From assembly GCA_025201375.1 (NCBI GenBank), contig JAIWZP010000036.1:248001-312000 (forward strand): a stretch of DNA of 64,000 bases, written 5' to 3'. Below, in pieces: positions 1 through 10,706 of the stretch. The notes under the pieces are model-generated. The model worked only from the letters and a program-made list of their open reading frames with translations, was not told where the DNA came from and searched no databases. Position 1 is the first letter of the stretch. The number at the start of each line of letters is the position of its first letter. Origin of the DNA: Gongronella butleri. Taxonomy: Eukaryota; Mucoromycota; Mucoromycetes; Mucorales; Cunninghamellaceae. The position numbers were made by a program, and so were the translations under genes.

Positions 1-632
1 ACTCGCCACGGACAGTGATTGATATTTCGCGCGCATGCGGCCTGGCCGTGGACAATCGTCTTCTTGCCGAATCGCCAGCGGTGGCGCAGCAACAGCAGCA
101 GCAGCAGCAGCAACAGCCATTAGCGCGTGTCACGTCAAAGACGCCCACCGACCTCGGCGATGGCAGCACAAGCACCATCATCGCGTCACCCGCGTCACCA
201 CCGGCGTCGCCGCCACCACCGCTTTCACCGCAGGCCATGGTGCTTGACCAGCAGCGTATGATGCAAGATTTGACATCTACACAGCACGCAGCAACAACAA
301 CAACAACAACAACAGGGTCAACAGGCGACTTTTGGGAGACAACGTCCATGGATGACAGCCCGTCGTCCGTGTCCACGTCGCTCACCACCATGACCACCAC
401 CACCACCGCCACAACAACCACCACGGCCGCCGACGACGACACCGGCAGCCGCCAGGACGTCGACGACGCCTTTTTGTCATCGTATTGCGTGAAAAACAGC
501 TTCCAAATCCGCTTCGACGACGGCGATCGCATCGATTTCTTTTGCGACTCGCCCGAAGAGCGCGAAAAATGGCTCGAGGTCTTCAAAGTCATCCTAGGGC
601 GCGTATCTATCATCCCACGCTGGCTTTCGTGA
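1..632 (+). CDS. C-terminal part of a PH-domain protein (anillin/Bud4-like), 5' end outside window
   Basis: The frame is open from the left edge, so this is the 3' part of a larger gene. Most of the visible 200-odd residues are low complexity: a Gln run (CAG/CAA codons, about 85-115), Pro/Ala/Ser-rich stretches, and Thr runs (about 290-310 and 390-420). The last 45 residues are well structured and look like the final strands and C-terminal helix of a pleckstrin-homology domain (NSFQIRFDDGDRIDFF, then a helix with EREKWLEVFKVILG). The ending resembles the PH domain that closes Bud4/anillin-type septum-site proteins, which bind membranes and septins. That family assignment is inference; the PH fold is the firmer part. 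The stop at 630-632 is followed by a T-rich 3' UTR. Confidence 0.6.
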   Translation, partial: SPRTVIDISRACGLAVDNRLLAESPAVAQQQQQQQQQQPLARVTSKTPTDLGDGSTSTIIASPASPPASPPPPLSPQAMVLDQQRMMQDLTSTQHAATTTTTTTGSTGDFWETTSMDDSPSSVSTSLTTMTTTTTATTTTTAADDDTGSRQDVDDAFLSSYCVKNSFQIRFDDGDRIDFFCDSPEEREKWLEVFKVILGRVSIIPRWLS

Positions 633-3600
633 AATGCCCCCGTGCCTTTGTCTTTATATTTTTTTACGTTTTCTTTTTGTTCCCCCCTCTCCCTGCTTTG
701 TAATTTATTCGTACTATTAAACCGTATTTGCAAGCTCCGTCAGCTTTATCAAGGCCTGCAAGGTGGAGGTCTGTTGCACCACTTTCCACAGAGAAATGCA
801 GAATTCCCGCAGTTTTGCCGTTTTTAAACACCAGCCGGCCAAACCATTCGTGCGAATGGCCCCTCGAAACGCGTCTAGACGTGAAACTGCAAGCTAGAAA
901 CTCAGTCATGACTCATTTCAGAGCTTTTAAATGTCATCATGGCGCGCCACACGCAAATCAAAAATTTAGCCTTGGCGAGCTCTCAAACCAAAATTGAAAA
1001 AACGGGTCTTCAAAAGTTGGCCAAACTTGCACACAATAGGCAGCGCATGGAGAAACCACGAAAAAGGTCAAAAAAGAATGGGGTTGATCGGTTGGTTGAT
1101 GAGAAATTCGCGTTTTTAGATTTAATTTCAACCGCGAATTGCACGAGAAATACGCACTCATAGAGCCGCGCCGACGCGTCCTCTAGCAAGAGACAACCCA
1201 GGTGCATGGAATATATAAAGAAGAGGCGCATCCAACGCGACGTCTGACGCGGTTTTTCACGCGTCAAAGTTTTCCCGCAAAAAGGCTGGTCGCATAAAAT
1301 TTGTCTGGAACTCGTTTTTTGCTGTGATCATTGATCTCCACGTATGCAGCAGATTGTGTTCTTTCTGGTGATCCGTGTTTCGCAGCTCTGTGGCCAATAT
1401 TCATCGACTTTGCCTTGACACGAAAAAAAGAGGCAAATTGTATTTTACGCCAAAACTAGTCGATCGACCCCAGGGTTTTATTGCATTTCCATCGGTTTAA
1501 TAGGAGCATTTTACCATGTGTGTGAATGGCGTAGCGATCCGAGCACCGAATTTTCGCTGTTTTCACATCCTCGACTGCACCCCTTGGAAAATCCGTCATT
1601 TTTGAAAATCGTTGCTGAGCGTCATGTACTGGTCACAGAGCAGCAAGTGCGGGCTCATTCGAACGAGCAAGTTCAGAATCATCCGATCATAAGAGAAAAG
1701 TCCCTAATGAAGTGGTCATTTTATGGACAGACGTTAGAAAACGAGTAAAACACGCCAATCACAATCTTCTTGGTTTGCCGTCTCTTCAATCTTTATTTTT
1801 AATGCATGGCTTGCAACTAGGATAGCAGAGTCTCAATTCACATGTACTTTTCACTGGGCAAATCAGTCAGTCAGCATGGATAAAGGCAGCAAAATGCCAG
1901 ATTAAACAAATTCGAGCATTGCTGGCGTCACAGTGATTCGATTACTCTCAAAATAGGACCAATTTTCCCTGATGGACGTTGAAAGTATCACGGAAAGCAT
2001 CAAATGCCAAGGCCCATCCTACGAGAAGATGAATCGAAAAAGTCGCGTTTCCAAAAGCGTATGATGAACGTCAGCCTATTCAAATACCCAGAAAACGTGA
2101 CATGGCCTCATGCAACTCAGTAGCAAGCACAAAGAGCGCGTGTGGTCGCATGTAGCGCACAAGAGCATGCGGATCATGTGGCACGAGACGCGCTTTCTTT
2201 CTTTCTTTCTTTTTTATCTGATTCGCGTTGCCCCCCGTTGAACCGTGGAAAGCCATGGTGCGTGCTCAGCCGGCATCTCGTTTTGATTCTCGGAGAGCAA
2301 GATTAAGAAAAAAAGATGAGGTGCAACCTTGGAAGAAGAAGTAGAAGAAAAAAAAAGCAAGAATGGACAGAAAAGAGTGCGCGTCTTTTATGGGGTTGTG
2401 CGTGTGTCCATTCCCAATGGCCCAACCTAATTTCTGCGCGTGTAACGCAACGCCGGCCATGCCATGGCACCTTATTTTTTTTAAGGAAAAGTATGGCCCC
2501 AATTGGGCCGTAATTGGCTCAGTTGCCAAAACAATTGCGTCCGTTTTGCACACCGTGAAAACCTCTTGTGCACACGCATACTTGTGTGCCATATCAGCCT
2601 GCCTTTTTGGAAGAGTAGCTTCATGGGCAGTTTGGCATGGCAAAAGTCGCGTGAAATAGTCAAAAAGTGTCTGGATAAAAAAAGAATGCACAGAATCCCC
2701 GGAACAGAAACACTTTTTTTATGTTATTGACTATTTTTTAGGGCGTCAGCGTGCCGCGCTATGCATCCAGCGCTAACCCACTCGGGTGTATTTGTTTTCA
2801 TTGCTTATACCAGCAGCCAAAAATGGCGCAAATGCCGTGCAGAGTGTGACACACCGCTGCTGGGTCTTGGCACACCGCCACGATGATGGCGCTCTCTGTG
2901 CACCGTGGAGCAAGCCTGCCTCGCCACGAAAAAAAGCAAAATAAAAAAAATAAAAAAAGCAAAATACCCCTGCCGCGTCGCTACAAAGCTATTTTTTTTT
3001 ATCTTTTTTTTGGCGCCGATGACTTGATCTCGACCCGAATGGATAGAATTGGGGCGGACCGCTGAGTGGATGAAGCGCCGAGGGAGACAAAAGGTGACCC
3101 AGAGGAGATGAAAAGCGCGGCGCGAAAAAAAAAAAAAAAAAAAAAAGTTGAAAACAGCAAATGACAACAAATGGTCCCTGGGGGGAGATGAACAATGAAA
3201 TGAAGCCCGATGATCGGCGCCCGAGATACTTTTAGATGAAATTTGCTGGGGTCCCATCAACCCAGCATTGGCGCCACGGCCATGATATTTTTCTTTTCGT
3301 TGAAACGATCAAAAAAAGGGGAAGAAAGAGAGGATAGCACGCTTGTTTAGCGCGAAAAAAGGGTCGTCGGTGCGTCATGACACGATGAATGGCGATGGCG
3401 GAAGATGATTAGGAAGGAATTGTGTGTAGCATGGTCACAATTTCTTGCGATGGACATTGAAAATTAAAATTTTCACGCGCTCGTGATATAAAAATCAGCC
3501 TAATGTTTGAGCCAATGAGGAAAGTTGCAACAAATGAACGATTGGACGACACCTTTGTGATCCGCCGGAGCAAGCGCGAAGCGCCCCCCTCCCTTCTTTT

Positions 3601-3873
3601 TTTTTTTTTTTTTTGCCCTGTCCCCCCTCCTATTCAAGAGCTCGTTCGGGGTAGTGTCTTTATATTTTTTTTTCTTTCTTTCTTCTCCTTTTCTCGTTTT
3701 TGCTTTCTTTCCTCGGTTTTTGCCGACTCCACGCTCGTCCCCCCTTCCTTTCCTTTCTTTTTTTTTTCGTTTGTTTTTTTGTAAAAACTTGTTTCGTCTG
3801 ACCGACTCCTCCTGTCGCCCTCAACCTTAGACGCCCACTTTTTCGCGCTCTTTTTTTTTTTTCTTTTTTTATT
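633..3873. other. Intergenic tract without a supported gene
   Basis: This contains the 3' UTR of the PH-domain gene, one R1 repeat copy (about 860-1720, reverse orientation) and then about 2 kb of unexplained sequence. The open frames here (for example 2266-2691 minus and 2805-3260 minus) are rich in Phe/Lys runs from A/T homopolymers and show no recognisable domain. The last 300 bases (about 3590-3870) are strongly pyrimidine-rich and are probably the promoter and 5' UTR of the next gene. Confidence 0.5.
860..1720 (-). repeat. Dispersed repeat R1, copy a (about 0.85 kb)
   Basis: Read on the minus strand, this stretch aligns by eye with 11560-12400 and 42570-43340, and its last third with 62140-62500. 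Shared blocks include a GACGCGTGAAAAACCGCGTC-like segment, a CCATGCACC...CTCTTGCTAG segment, an ACGCGTC..GCGCGGCTCTATGAG segment and a TTTTTCGTGGTTTC...GTGTGCAAGTTTGG segment. There is no conserved reading frame. Edges are approximate. No terminal inverted repeat or poly-A end is obvious. Confidence 0.75.
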
Positions 3874-4914
3874 ATGCAATTACGGTTGTCGACTTGGATT
3901 TTGCTGCTTATTTCGTGGCTCCTTTTTGCGACGACGGCAGAAGCTTGCTGGATTTTTTGTGACCCGACGACGACGAGCCAGGAGCCCACGTCGACGGGTG
4001 GTGGAGCAACGGGCAGCCATAGTGCTCCTGCCAGCCATTCATCTTCAGGGCCCGCATCGAGCAGCGTTGCTCCCAAGCCAAGCAGTAGCTTGCAGCCTTC
4101 CTCGTCTTTGAAACCCACATCCATCGCGCCATCGTCGCATTTGTCGTCTGCGCCGTCTTCGTCGGACATGAGCTCGACGGATATGAGCATGACGGCATCG
4201 TCATCGACGCCCACGGCATCCTCGAGCCCGAGTGACTCGTCGCCGGTCAACAACACCGCAGTCATTGCTGGCTCAGTCTGTGGATTTGCTGCTGTTCTTG
4301 CTCTTGGTTTTGGTTATGCCTTTTTCTCAAAGACGCGCCGCAACAAGCGCAAGAAAGCCATGTACGACGACGACTTTAACAATCTCGATTTCAACAATCA
4401 GCGTGGTAGTGGAGGTGCCGCGCCTCAACGTGCATCCCCTGCGATGGCGGCGGCGGCTGTCCAAGCCGCGGACAATTTGCATTATCAACAGCAACACTCG
4501 CAATGGAGCAATGGCTACAACACCAATGGCAGCTCTTATGGCTACAACAATAGTGCCACGTCCCCCTACGCCGGACACCAAGATTATTATTCATCCGTCG
4601 GCACACACTCGCCCGTCGTCAATCCGGCCATGACTTACCCCGACCAGGCCGTGTCCGGCGCCTATTACGCTCCCACATCCGCGCCCTATTACAATGATGC
4701 CTACAATAATAGCGCACAAGGCATGTATTACCCACAACCCGCCCCACATGACGCTCAGCATTACGAATATGCAAATGTCGCGCCTCCCCCTGCCTCGGCA
4801 GACCCACATCAGACCTACCAAGCACCCAATGCCTACGATGACCAGCCTGCTCACGTCTCTCATGTCCAACAATACCAGACGTCGCCAACACATCAGCAGC
4901 AACATCCTCAGTAG
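3874..4914 (+). CDS. Ser/Thr-rich single-pass membrane protein, sensor-like
   Basis: An intronless gene for 346 residues. Residues 1-24 form a signal peptide (hydrophobic core LLLISWLLFATTAEA). Residues about 28-125 are a Ser/Thr/Pro-rich, presumably O-mannosylated ectodomain with two Cys near its start. Residues about 129-151 are a transmembrane helix (VIAGSVCGFAAVLALGF), followed at once by a basic stop-transfer (KTRRNKRKK). The cytoplasmic tail is rich in Tyr, Asn, Gln and Pro. This is the layout of fungal Mid2/Wsc-type wall-stress sensors and of many Ser/Thr-rich type I proteins, but there is no WSC cysteine domain, so the sensor role is only inferred. It follows a long pyrimidine-rich leader. 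The gene at 9522-10706 has a similar architecture with a folded ectodomain added. Confidence 0.85.
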   Translation: MQLRLSTWILLLISWLLFATTAEACWIFCDPTTTSQEPTSTGGGATGSHSAPASHSSSGPASSSVAPKPSSSLQPSSSLKPTSIAPSSHLSSAPSSSDMSSTDMSMTASSSTPTASSSPSDSSPVNNTAVIAGSVCGFAAVLALGFGYAFFSKTRRNKRKKAMYDDDFNNLDFNNQRGSGGAAPQRASPAMAAAAVQAADNLHYQQQHSQWSNGYNTNGSSYGYNNSATSPYAGHQDYYSSVGTHSPVVNPAMTYPDQAVSGAYYAPTSAPYYNDAYNNSAQGMYYPQPAPHDAQHYEYANVAPPPASADPHQTYQAPNAYDDQPAHVSHVQQYQTSPTHQQQHPQ

Positions 4915-5506
4915 CGCCTTTTTTCCCCTTTTTTTTTTCTTGTGTAGTTTTCTCCCCTTTTTTTGTTTTCTTTCCTTTTGCCCATCCCGCTCCTCCCCCC
5001 TCCCCCCAATCCTTCCTGCCATCAATGTCTATATTTGTCACGTTTTTCTCTCTCTTTCTCTCTTTCTCGCTTTCTCGCTCTTTTTTCTTTCACTGCTCTT
5101 GAGTATCATTATTTTAAATACATTATTTACGATCCATTTGTCGCGTCAAAAGCGCGTTGTTTCCCCCTTTTTTTGGCCGTGCACATGCGTATTTTTTTCT
5201 TCTTTTGACGTGTCCATGGACTCCATGTGATGAAAATGTAAAAAAAAAAAAAAAAAAGTAGGCTGTTATTCATACGACAAAGGGGAGGTGATAGAATACA
5301 AGGTCATGTGAATTGAAAAATGGGAGCGAAAATAGGGGGGGGAATCACGTCCAGGGAAGGAGTAAAATGATGAAATGATACGAATACAGGGATTGGACGC
5401 GTGGTCAGGGAGCAGGGAAAGAGAAAAACGCGTGAATCACTCAAGCATAGGATGGAATACAAGAAAACGCGTCCACAAGAAAAAAAAGTTGCGAAACGCG
5501 TCTGTT

Positions 5507-5744
5507 TTACGCGGTCTTTTTGCCTTTGGCCGCGCGTTCTGCCTTGAATGCAGCGACATTTTGCTCGACCTCAGTCATGACCGCCTTGTACAACTTTGGG
5601 CGGTAGCCAAGGGCGAACAGGATCTCAAACCACACGAAATAGGGTGCTGACACCAAGGCTGGAAGAAAGAAAAAAAAAAGACGCGTCTCGCGTGTGAGCT
5701 CGTCCGTGTTTTTGCCAATGGGATAGATGTGCACGTGATCGTCG

Positions 5745-5779
<35 letters not shown>

Positions 5780-6489
5780 TTGGGTGAGATTGTCCAACAA
5801 TCTGGGCTTGCGCTTCTCAGCAGCACCATGGCCGATGAATTGGAAAATCCACGACACAACATGGATGCCGAGTGCCAAGCGATTGGCACTGGGGTTCGTG
5901 CGTTGGAATTGCGTCGCTGTATACACCATGCCATAGAGCACGGGCGCGTATAATGCCTTAAAATATAAAAAAAAGTCAGGGGGTAAAAAAAAAAACGAGG
6001 GGTCAGCCAATGATGTCACCTTTTTCTCTCCATTTGTTGTCCACCCGCCCTCGTTCGCTGTGCTTCCTTGGCAGCAGGGCTACATTCCTCTCTCTCACAT
6101 GATTTCAGCTTTTATTTTACCGACGCAATGGGGTCCAAGATGGCATAATACATGGAAAACGCAGCAGTGGCGAGAAAAGCCGCATTGGGTCCCACCGCCT
6201 TGAGCCACTTGGCCGAGGCAGGCACAGGCAACACGGGCCCGCTCTTTGCAAGGAACACCATCACTGTGGAAAAAATAAATAGCATCAATAATTCGTGTCA
6301 CGGCCTTTTTAACGAGAAAACCCGCGGCGGCGTCTCGCTCGGTTTCACTTTGGGGCGTCCCAAGGACTCACCTGTCCACAGAATAGTGGGCACAAAGACC
6401 ATGTGTATCATAACATTGTACTTGTTGTTGTGATAAGAGCCGTATTGCACGAGCTGCTTCTTCAAGTTGAACAGGTCGGACACCGCCAT
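5507..6489 (-). CDS. MPO1: MPO1/YGL010w-like (DUF962) 2-hydroxy fatty acid dioxygenase
   Basis: Four exons: 6489-6372, 6263-6121, 5956-5779 and 5658-5507, joined in consistent phases to give 196 residues. The N-terminus ([20 protein letters not shown], then [12 protein letters not shown]) is typical of the DUF962/Mpo1 family, an ER membrane protein that takes part in alpha-oxidation of 2-hydroxy fatty acids derived from phytosphingosine. Hydrophobic segments follow (about 63-90 and 100-125). The family motif with conserved histidines is visible as YHN near residue 19, IH near 29 and IGHG in exon 3. The C-terminus is basic (AAKGKKTA). Intron 3 carries a run of nearly 30 T on the plus strand. 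Length and hydrophobic pattern match the family. The start is chosen because the conserved N-terminus begins right at this Met. Confidence 0.88.
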
Positions 6490-6821
6490 GGTAAAAAGAA
6501 AAGAAAAAAAGAGAGTGAGAAGAAAAAAGAAAGTACAGGAAGCACGGCGGCCGTCCAATTTAATAATTTCAAGATCTTCCCCAGAAAATTCATCCACAGC
6601 CCTGCTCATGCTTGCTTATTTTTCCGAACGCCAGCGACCCAAGTAGCCGGCTTGTCAGCCGCAATGTGCCAAAAAAAGTAACAAGAGGGTGCTCATTGTC
6701 CTTGACTCGATCCCATCCTCACTTGTCATCCTGTCGCAGCCAGACCCATTTCGCTCTTGCACCCCTTTTTTTTCTCGTTTCTTTTTTTTAAGCTATTTGA
6801 TGATGACCAATGGCTTCCATA

Positions 6822-7323
6822 GGTTCCACCGGCCCAATTTGCCGCGTGGTATGCCCGCGTGGCTATCATGGATCAGATGGGACGCGTCTTTATGGACCGC
6901 TGGGCCGAAGAATCGCGAATTTCGCCTTTCGACCCCTACCGTGCGAGCAATTTGCCAAGCCAATGGCCCTTGAAGATTGCCAAGAGAAGCGCGTCATCGA
7001 TGAGATCAATGGCCGTGAGCAATGAAGAGATGGATGGCCCTAGGCTTTTTTGCGTGTTGCGCATTGGCCCTGTTGCCTTTTTTGGATCATATGCGATTTG
7101 CAAACGGTGGATTCTCCCTTTTTTTCTCCCTTTTCCTGCCAATGCTCCATCATGCCCCTCCCGCAGCACATCCGTTGTGGCGCACCAACATCATCATCGT
7201 ATGATAAAAATAAAAATAAAAAAAAGAACCGTGGTCCAGGCGCTTCCGTGGCTGTTCTCATCTCATGCACCAGACAGACACACACCAACCCATCCATTCA
7301 AATGCGACAAGTTGGAAGAATAG
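6822..7323 (+). pseudogene. Possible coding remnant or uncharacterised exon
   Basis: After a plausible acceptor (TTCCATAG, ending 6821) the frame reads VPPAQFAAWYARVAIMDQMG, then RVFMDRWAEESRISPFDPYR, with codon use like the real genes nearby. The coding look fades after about 7050, although the frame stays open to 7323. I could not find a convincing upstream exon with a start codon and recognise no family. It could be a gene relic, one exon of a lineage-specific gene, or chance. Confidence 0.2.
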
Positions 7324-7390
7324 ACTGAGCCCTAGGCTCGCCAAATTCAAACAATGATTTACGCCATGACTGTCCCCTTTATCACCTTTT

Positions 7391-7640
7391 TTTTCGGAAT
7401 TGCTCTTGCCACGCTTGGTTTTCAAGAACGCTTGTGATAACTTGGAAAGCGACCGTCAAGATGCGTCGAACAATGGCGCATTCATGGGTTCAAAAACAGC
7501 GGGTTGCACCTTTGCTGTCGCGTTTTACCCTTTTGTCGCCTTTTTTCGGCACCGCTCGAGCCACGTTGGGTTTTCAAGAGCGTTTTTGATCACTTTGGAA
7601 AGCGACGGGGCCAAGCGCGTCGAATGATGGCTTTGTGAGG
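7391..7640. repeat. Imperfect tandem duplication, period about 152 bp
   Basis: A block starting TTTTCGG at 7391 (then GCTCTTGCCACGCTTGG and TTTTCAAGAACG, then CTTGGAAAGCGACC, GCGTCGAA and ATGGC) recurs from 7543 with TTTTCGG, GCTCGAGCCACGTTGGG, TTTTCAAGAGCG, CTTTGGAAAGCGACG, GCGTCGAA and ATGGC. Only these two copies were seen, and they do not encode a protein. Confidence 0.7.
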
Positions 7641-8102
7641 TCACTGCGCTTGCTGTCATTCATAAAAGTGGATTTTAATTCTTTTCTTCAATTTATTTTA
7701 TTGCCTGACACCTATTCATTGGGAGACGAGTGCCTATGACCCAACCCAGCATCATGCAGACAACAAAAGACGGCAAATAAAATGGATTGCTCTCGTGCAC
7801 GAATGGCATGAATCATATTTAGCACGAATCTGCAGCCTATTTTTTTTTTCTGTTTGATGATTTGGCCTTCGTCGTCTGGCAATGAATCATTGATTCCCAG
7901 CATCTCCTTTCTGGTGCATGCGAAGCGTGAACATCGGGATCAGAGCAAGTTTCTTCCTTGGTTTGAAAGCTTTCCCCTTATGGTAAGACCTGTTTCAGCT
8001 GAATCTGAATCGATTTGCATTGCTCGTTTCTACTCCTGAACAAATTGCCTTTTTCTTTCCATTCTCTCCCCCTGTTTTGCCTATTTTAAAAATAAAAACA
8101 AT

Positions 8103-9152
8103 ATGGGTAACTCGCAGTCGCTCGACAAGAATTTTAAAAAGGGCCTGAAGATCTTCAAACAGATCAAGAAGCTCAAGGAAGAGCTCGACAAGCAGCAGCC
8201 GCAACAAGGGGGACCCTCGCAACAGCAACAGGTCCACTACCAGCAGCAACAGGGCCAGCAGCAACAGAGCCACTATCAGCAGCCTCAACCCCAGCACCTG
8301 CAGCCGCCCCAGCAGACGCAAAACCATCAACAGCAACCTGGCTTGACGCCGTCGCCTGGCCACGACTACCACAAGGTCCAGCAGGAACACGACGACCCGG
8401 AATACTCGCGTTTGCGTAGCTTGGCGCACGACGAGGCCGAGAAACGCAACGCCTGCTATCAACAAAGCCAGCAGGCATATAAGCAAGGCGACGGCGCGCA
8501 AGGTACGCCTCTCCTTAACCCAATTGGCGCGTGTTGACCATGCTCATTTCTCCCTATTTTCATTTGTTTCCTTTGTTTTCTAGCCAAACAGCTGTCAAAT
8601 CAGGGCCACGAGCACGATCGCCTGATGAAGCAGTACAACAAACAAGCGGCGGACCTCGTGTATCAACGTAAAAGCGGAATGCCCACGTTTTTCACTGCGT
8701 CCCATCGTGCTGATTATTTTGTTTTTAGAGAAAAACGCGAATCGCCCGCCCAATGAGATTGATTTGCATGGTCTGTTCGTCGCTGAGGCGAGCGAGCGCG
8801 TCGAGGCAGCCATGGAGCGTTGCCAACGTGAGGGGTACAAGGATCTCACCATCATTGTTGGCAAGGGATTGCACAGCCCAGGTAAAAAAAAAAATCTTTT
8901 GAAAAAATGCGCGACGCGACAAATTGGCCAAACGTGCACGTCCTCACCCACTCCCTCCCGTCATCAGATCACGTTGCCAAGCTGAAGCCTGCCATCACGG
9001 AATTGGTCCACAAATACAAAGTGCGCTGTGAAGTCGGCAGACCTAATCCCGGCTGTCTCTACGTCGAGTTTGGCAAGGGCATGGGCGACCTGTCGTGGCT
9101 CGATCGCCTTGGCGACAAGATTGGCAAAAACGATACCTGTGTGGTCATGTAG
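8103..9152 (+). CDS. DUF1771-Smr domain protein with N-myristoylation and CaaX signals
   Basis: Exons 8103-8502, 8584-8667, 8729-8881 and 8968-9152 give 273 residues. The N-terminus MGNSQS fits an N-myristoylation signal (Gly2, Ser6) and is followed by a basic amphipathic stretch (KNFKKGLKIFKQIKKLKEEL). A Gln/Pro-rich linker spans about 31-95. DUF1771 covers about 98-160 (EYSRLRSLAHDEAEKRNACY, ending NKQAADLVYQ). The Smr domain covers about 168-255 with the hallmark DLHG (EIDLHGLFVAEA) and a GKGLHS motif. Smr domains of this type are nucleic-acid-binding and often endonucleolytic. The protein ends in CVVM, a CaaX box whose final Met favours farnesylation. Membrane attachment at both ends is inferred from the motifs. 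The gene converges with the Kre9-like gene. Confidence 0.88.
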
Positions 9153-9521
9153 ACGAGTTTTTTTTCTTTTCTATTCTATTACTTTTTTGTCATTTTTTTA
9201 CCATTTTTTTGGTTATTTATTTTATTTAATTGCGCCACTCTTTTTTTTTCATCCTCATTTTCTGCACACAAGACACAATAAAAGCATGTCCGTCATCACG
9301 TGGATCCCCGCTCTCGCACCGCGAAATGAAGGACAAAAATAGCCAGATCGCCGCCTGCATCCTCTCCGAGGTCCGCATCATGGTAATTAAAAAGATTGAA
9401 TTAGGAAGTGTAGGGCTTAAATGGGTCAAGATCAACTAATCAGGATGGAAAACCAGGGCAAGAGAGCCTTTGTACCGTAGGTACTGTATGCAAAAGAGGG
9501 GTAAAACAATAAAAGAGACGA
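9153..9521. other. Shared 3' region of two convergent genes
   Basis: T-rich sequence follows the Smr stop, with an ACACAATAAAAGC polyadenylation-like signal near 9270-9285. On the other side lies the 3' end of the Kre9-like gene. No gene is seen. Confidence 0.5.
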
Positions 9522-10706
9522 CTATGACTTTTCGTGAGGCTTGTCTGTGTGTGTTTCTGGCTGCGACGCGGGGGCATCGACCTCGTCTGGCTTCATGCCG
9601 CCCGCACTAGCGGCCGGAGACAAGGGCAACGGCGCATCCGAGGCAAATGGATCATGTTTGTTCGAATCGTCGACTTGCGTGCGATTGACGCCCGTCGGTA
9701 GCTCTGTGCGCGACGACGCGTACGTTGGGTTCATGGTCATCTCAGTGGCCATGCCCTGCGACGGCGGGTACGGTGCCGCGCTGGCAAACACGCCGCCCAC
9801 CGGTGCCTGCGTGTGTGCCATTGAACGTGAATACGACACTGCCGATGCCGAGGAGTCGCCATACGTGTCAAAGGGCGACGCGGTGGCAGCCATCATGGGT
9901 GACGCGCCATAGTGGTGGTGTGCGCTCGATGCCGCATTGTGCGATGGTGCGTAAGGCGCGTCCGCGTAGGGTGCATCCAATTGCGACCCTGTCGTGTCGT
10001 CAAACAGCTCCGTGTGCCGCTTCTCGCGCTTGGCACGGCTACGTCGCCGCAGGAACAAAATCGCCATGGTCAACTGGTTTTGATTTTTTTTGGAGTTTTT
10101 GTTAAATCGGGCTAGTTTGCTTTTTTTTCTTTTTTTTTTACTCACCAATCCAATACCAGCAATCGCACCTCCGGCAGCAATGCCAGCAATGGCGCCTGAA
10201 CTCAAGTCATTGGAGTCCGGGGCCGGCGTGTTGGTTGCACTTTGTGTTTGTGACGAATCCGACGATGACGACGATGTTGTGGATGAGCCCGTGCTCGATG
10301 GCATGGAGGTCGATGACATGGAGGTCACGTTCGACGTTGGAGGCGCGGTGGTCACGGACGACGGCACGGTCGACCCGCCAAACGTGACGGTCAAGCCGCG
10401 CGAATCCTGCGTATTGTCATTGCCCACGAGAAGGAGCATCGTATTGTCGTTTGGCGCGTCCTTGGGGATGTTGGCCATGATGCTCGTCTGCGTCAGGTTT
10501 TGTCCCACGATGCTGATGATCGAATTATTCGTCGCCGACGTGCCCACGGCAACATACAAATTAGCAGCCGTCGCATTGCCCAGCGACCACGTCGTTAACA
10601 CACTCGTCCCCGCAATCACAAGCAGCCCATTCACAGGCAGAATCAAATTCGCAGCTTCCACAGCCAGGCTGGTCAGGGCAGCTAGTAAAAAAAAGATCAC
10701 ATACAT
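9522..10706 (-). CDS. Type I membrane protein with Kre9/Knh1-like ectodomain
   Basis: Two exons, 10706-10146 and 10073-9522, encode 370 residues. Residues 1-18 are a signal peptide (VIFFLLAALTSLAVEA). Residues about 20-110 resemble the Kre9/Knh1 N-terminal Ig-like domain: it starts NLILPVNGLLVIAGTSVLTT, with W and an N-glycosylation site after it, and holds several further NxT/S sites. A Ser/Thr-rich stalk follows (about 112-170). The transmembrane helix spans the exon junction (AIAGIAAGGAIAGIG, then LLTMAILFL) and is followed by RRRSRAKREKR and a cytoplasmic tail of about 160 residues. Kre9-like domains are usually on secreted or GPI-anchored proteins tied to beta-glucan assembly, so a wall-related or sensing role is inferred. 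The start is chosen because it gives a perfect signal peptide; an extra upstream exon is not excluded. Confidence 0.82.
   Translation of the reverse strand: MYVIFFLLAALTSLAVEAANLILPVNGLLVIAGTSVLTTWSLGNATAANLYVAVGTSATNNSIISIVGQNLTQTSIMANIPKDAPNDNTMLLLVGNDNTQDSRGLTVTFGGSTVPSSVTTAPPTSNVTSMSSTSMPSSTGSSTTSSSSSDSSQTQSATNTPAPDSNDLSSGAIAGIAAGGAIAGIGLVSKKKRKKSKLARFNKNSKKNQNQLTMAILFLRRRSRAKREKRHTELFDDTTGSQLDAPYADAPYAPSHNAASSAHHHYGASPMMAATASPFDTYGDSSASAVSYSRSMAHTQAPVGGVFASAAPYPPSQGMATEMTMNPTYASSRTELPTGVNRTQVDDSNKHDPFASDAPLPLSPAASAGGMKPDEVDAPASQPETHTDKPHEKS

Larger units (their letters stand above)
6490..8102. other. Intergenic tract with a short tandem duplication and a doubtful coding remnant
   Basis: This lies between the divergent MPO1-like and Smr genes. 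It includes a stretch with coding-like codon use (about 6822-7050, described separately), a two-copy repeat of about 150-bp period (7391-7640), and T-rich sequence upstream of the Smr gene. No complete gene with recognisable domains is seen. Confidence 0.5.

Noticed and set aside
2266..2691. 141-residue minus-strand frame
   Set aside because: It has no domain, and includes Phe runs from A-runs. No start or splice context supports it.
3660..4265. 201-residue minus-strand frame
   Set aside because: It is the mirror of Ser/Thr-rich codons in the plus-strand membrane protein, with a Lys-rich end from the leader T-runs.
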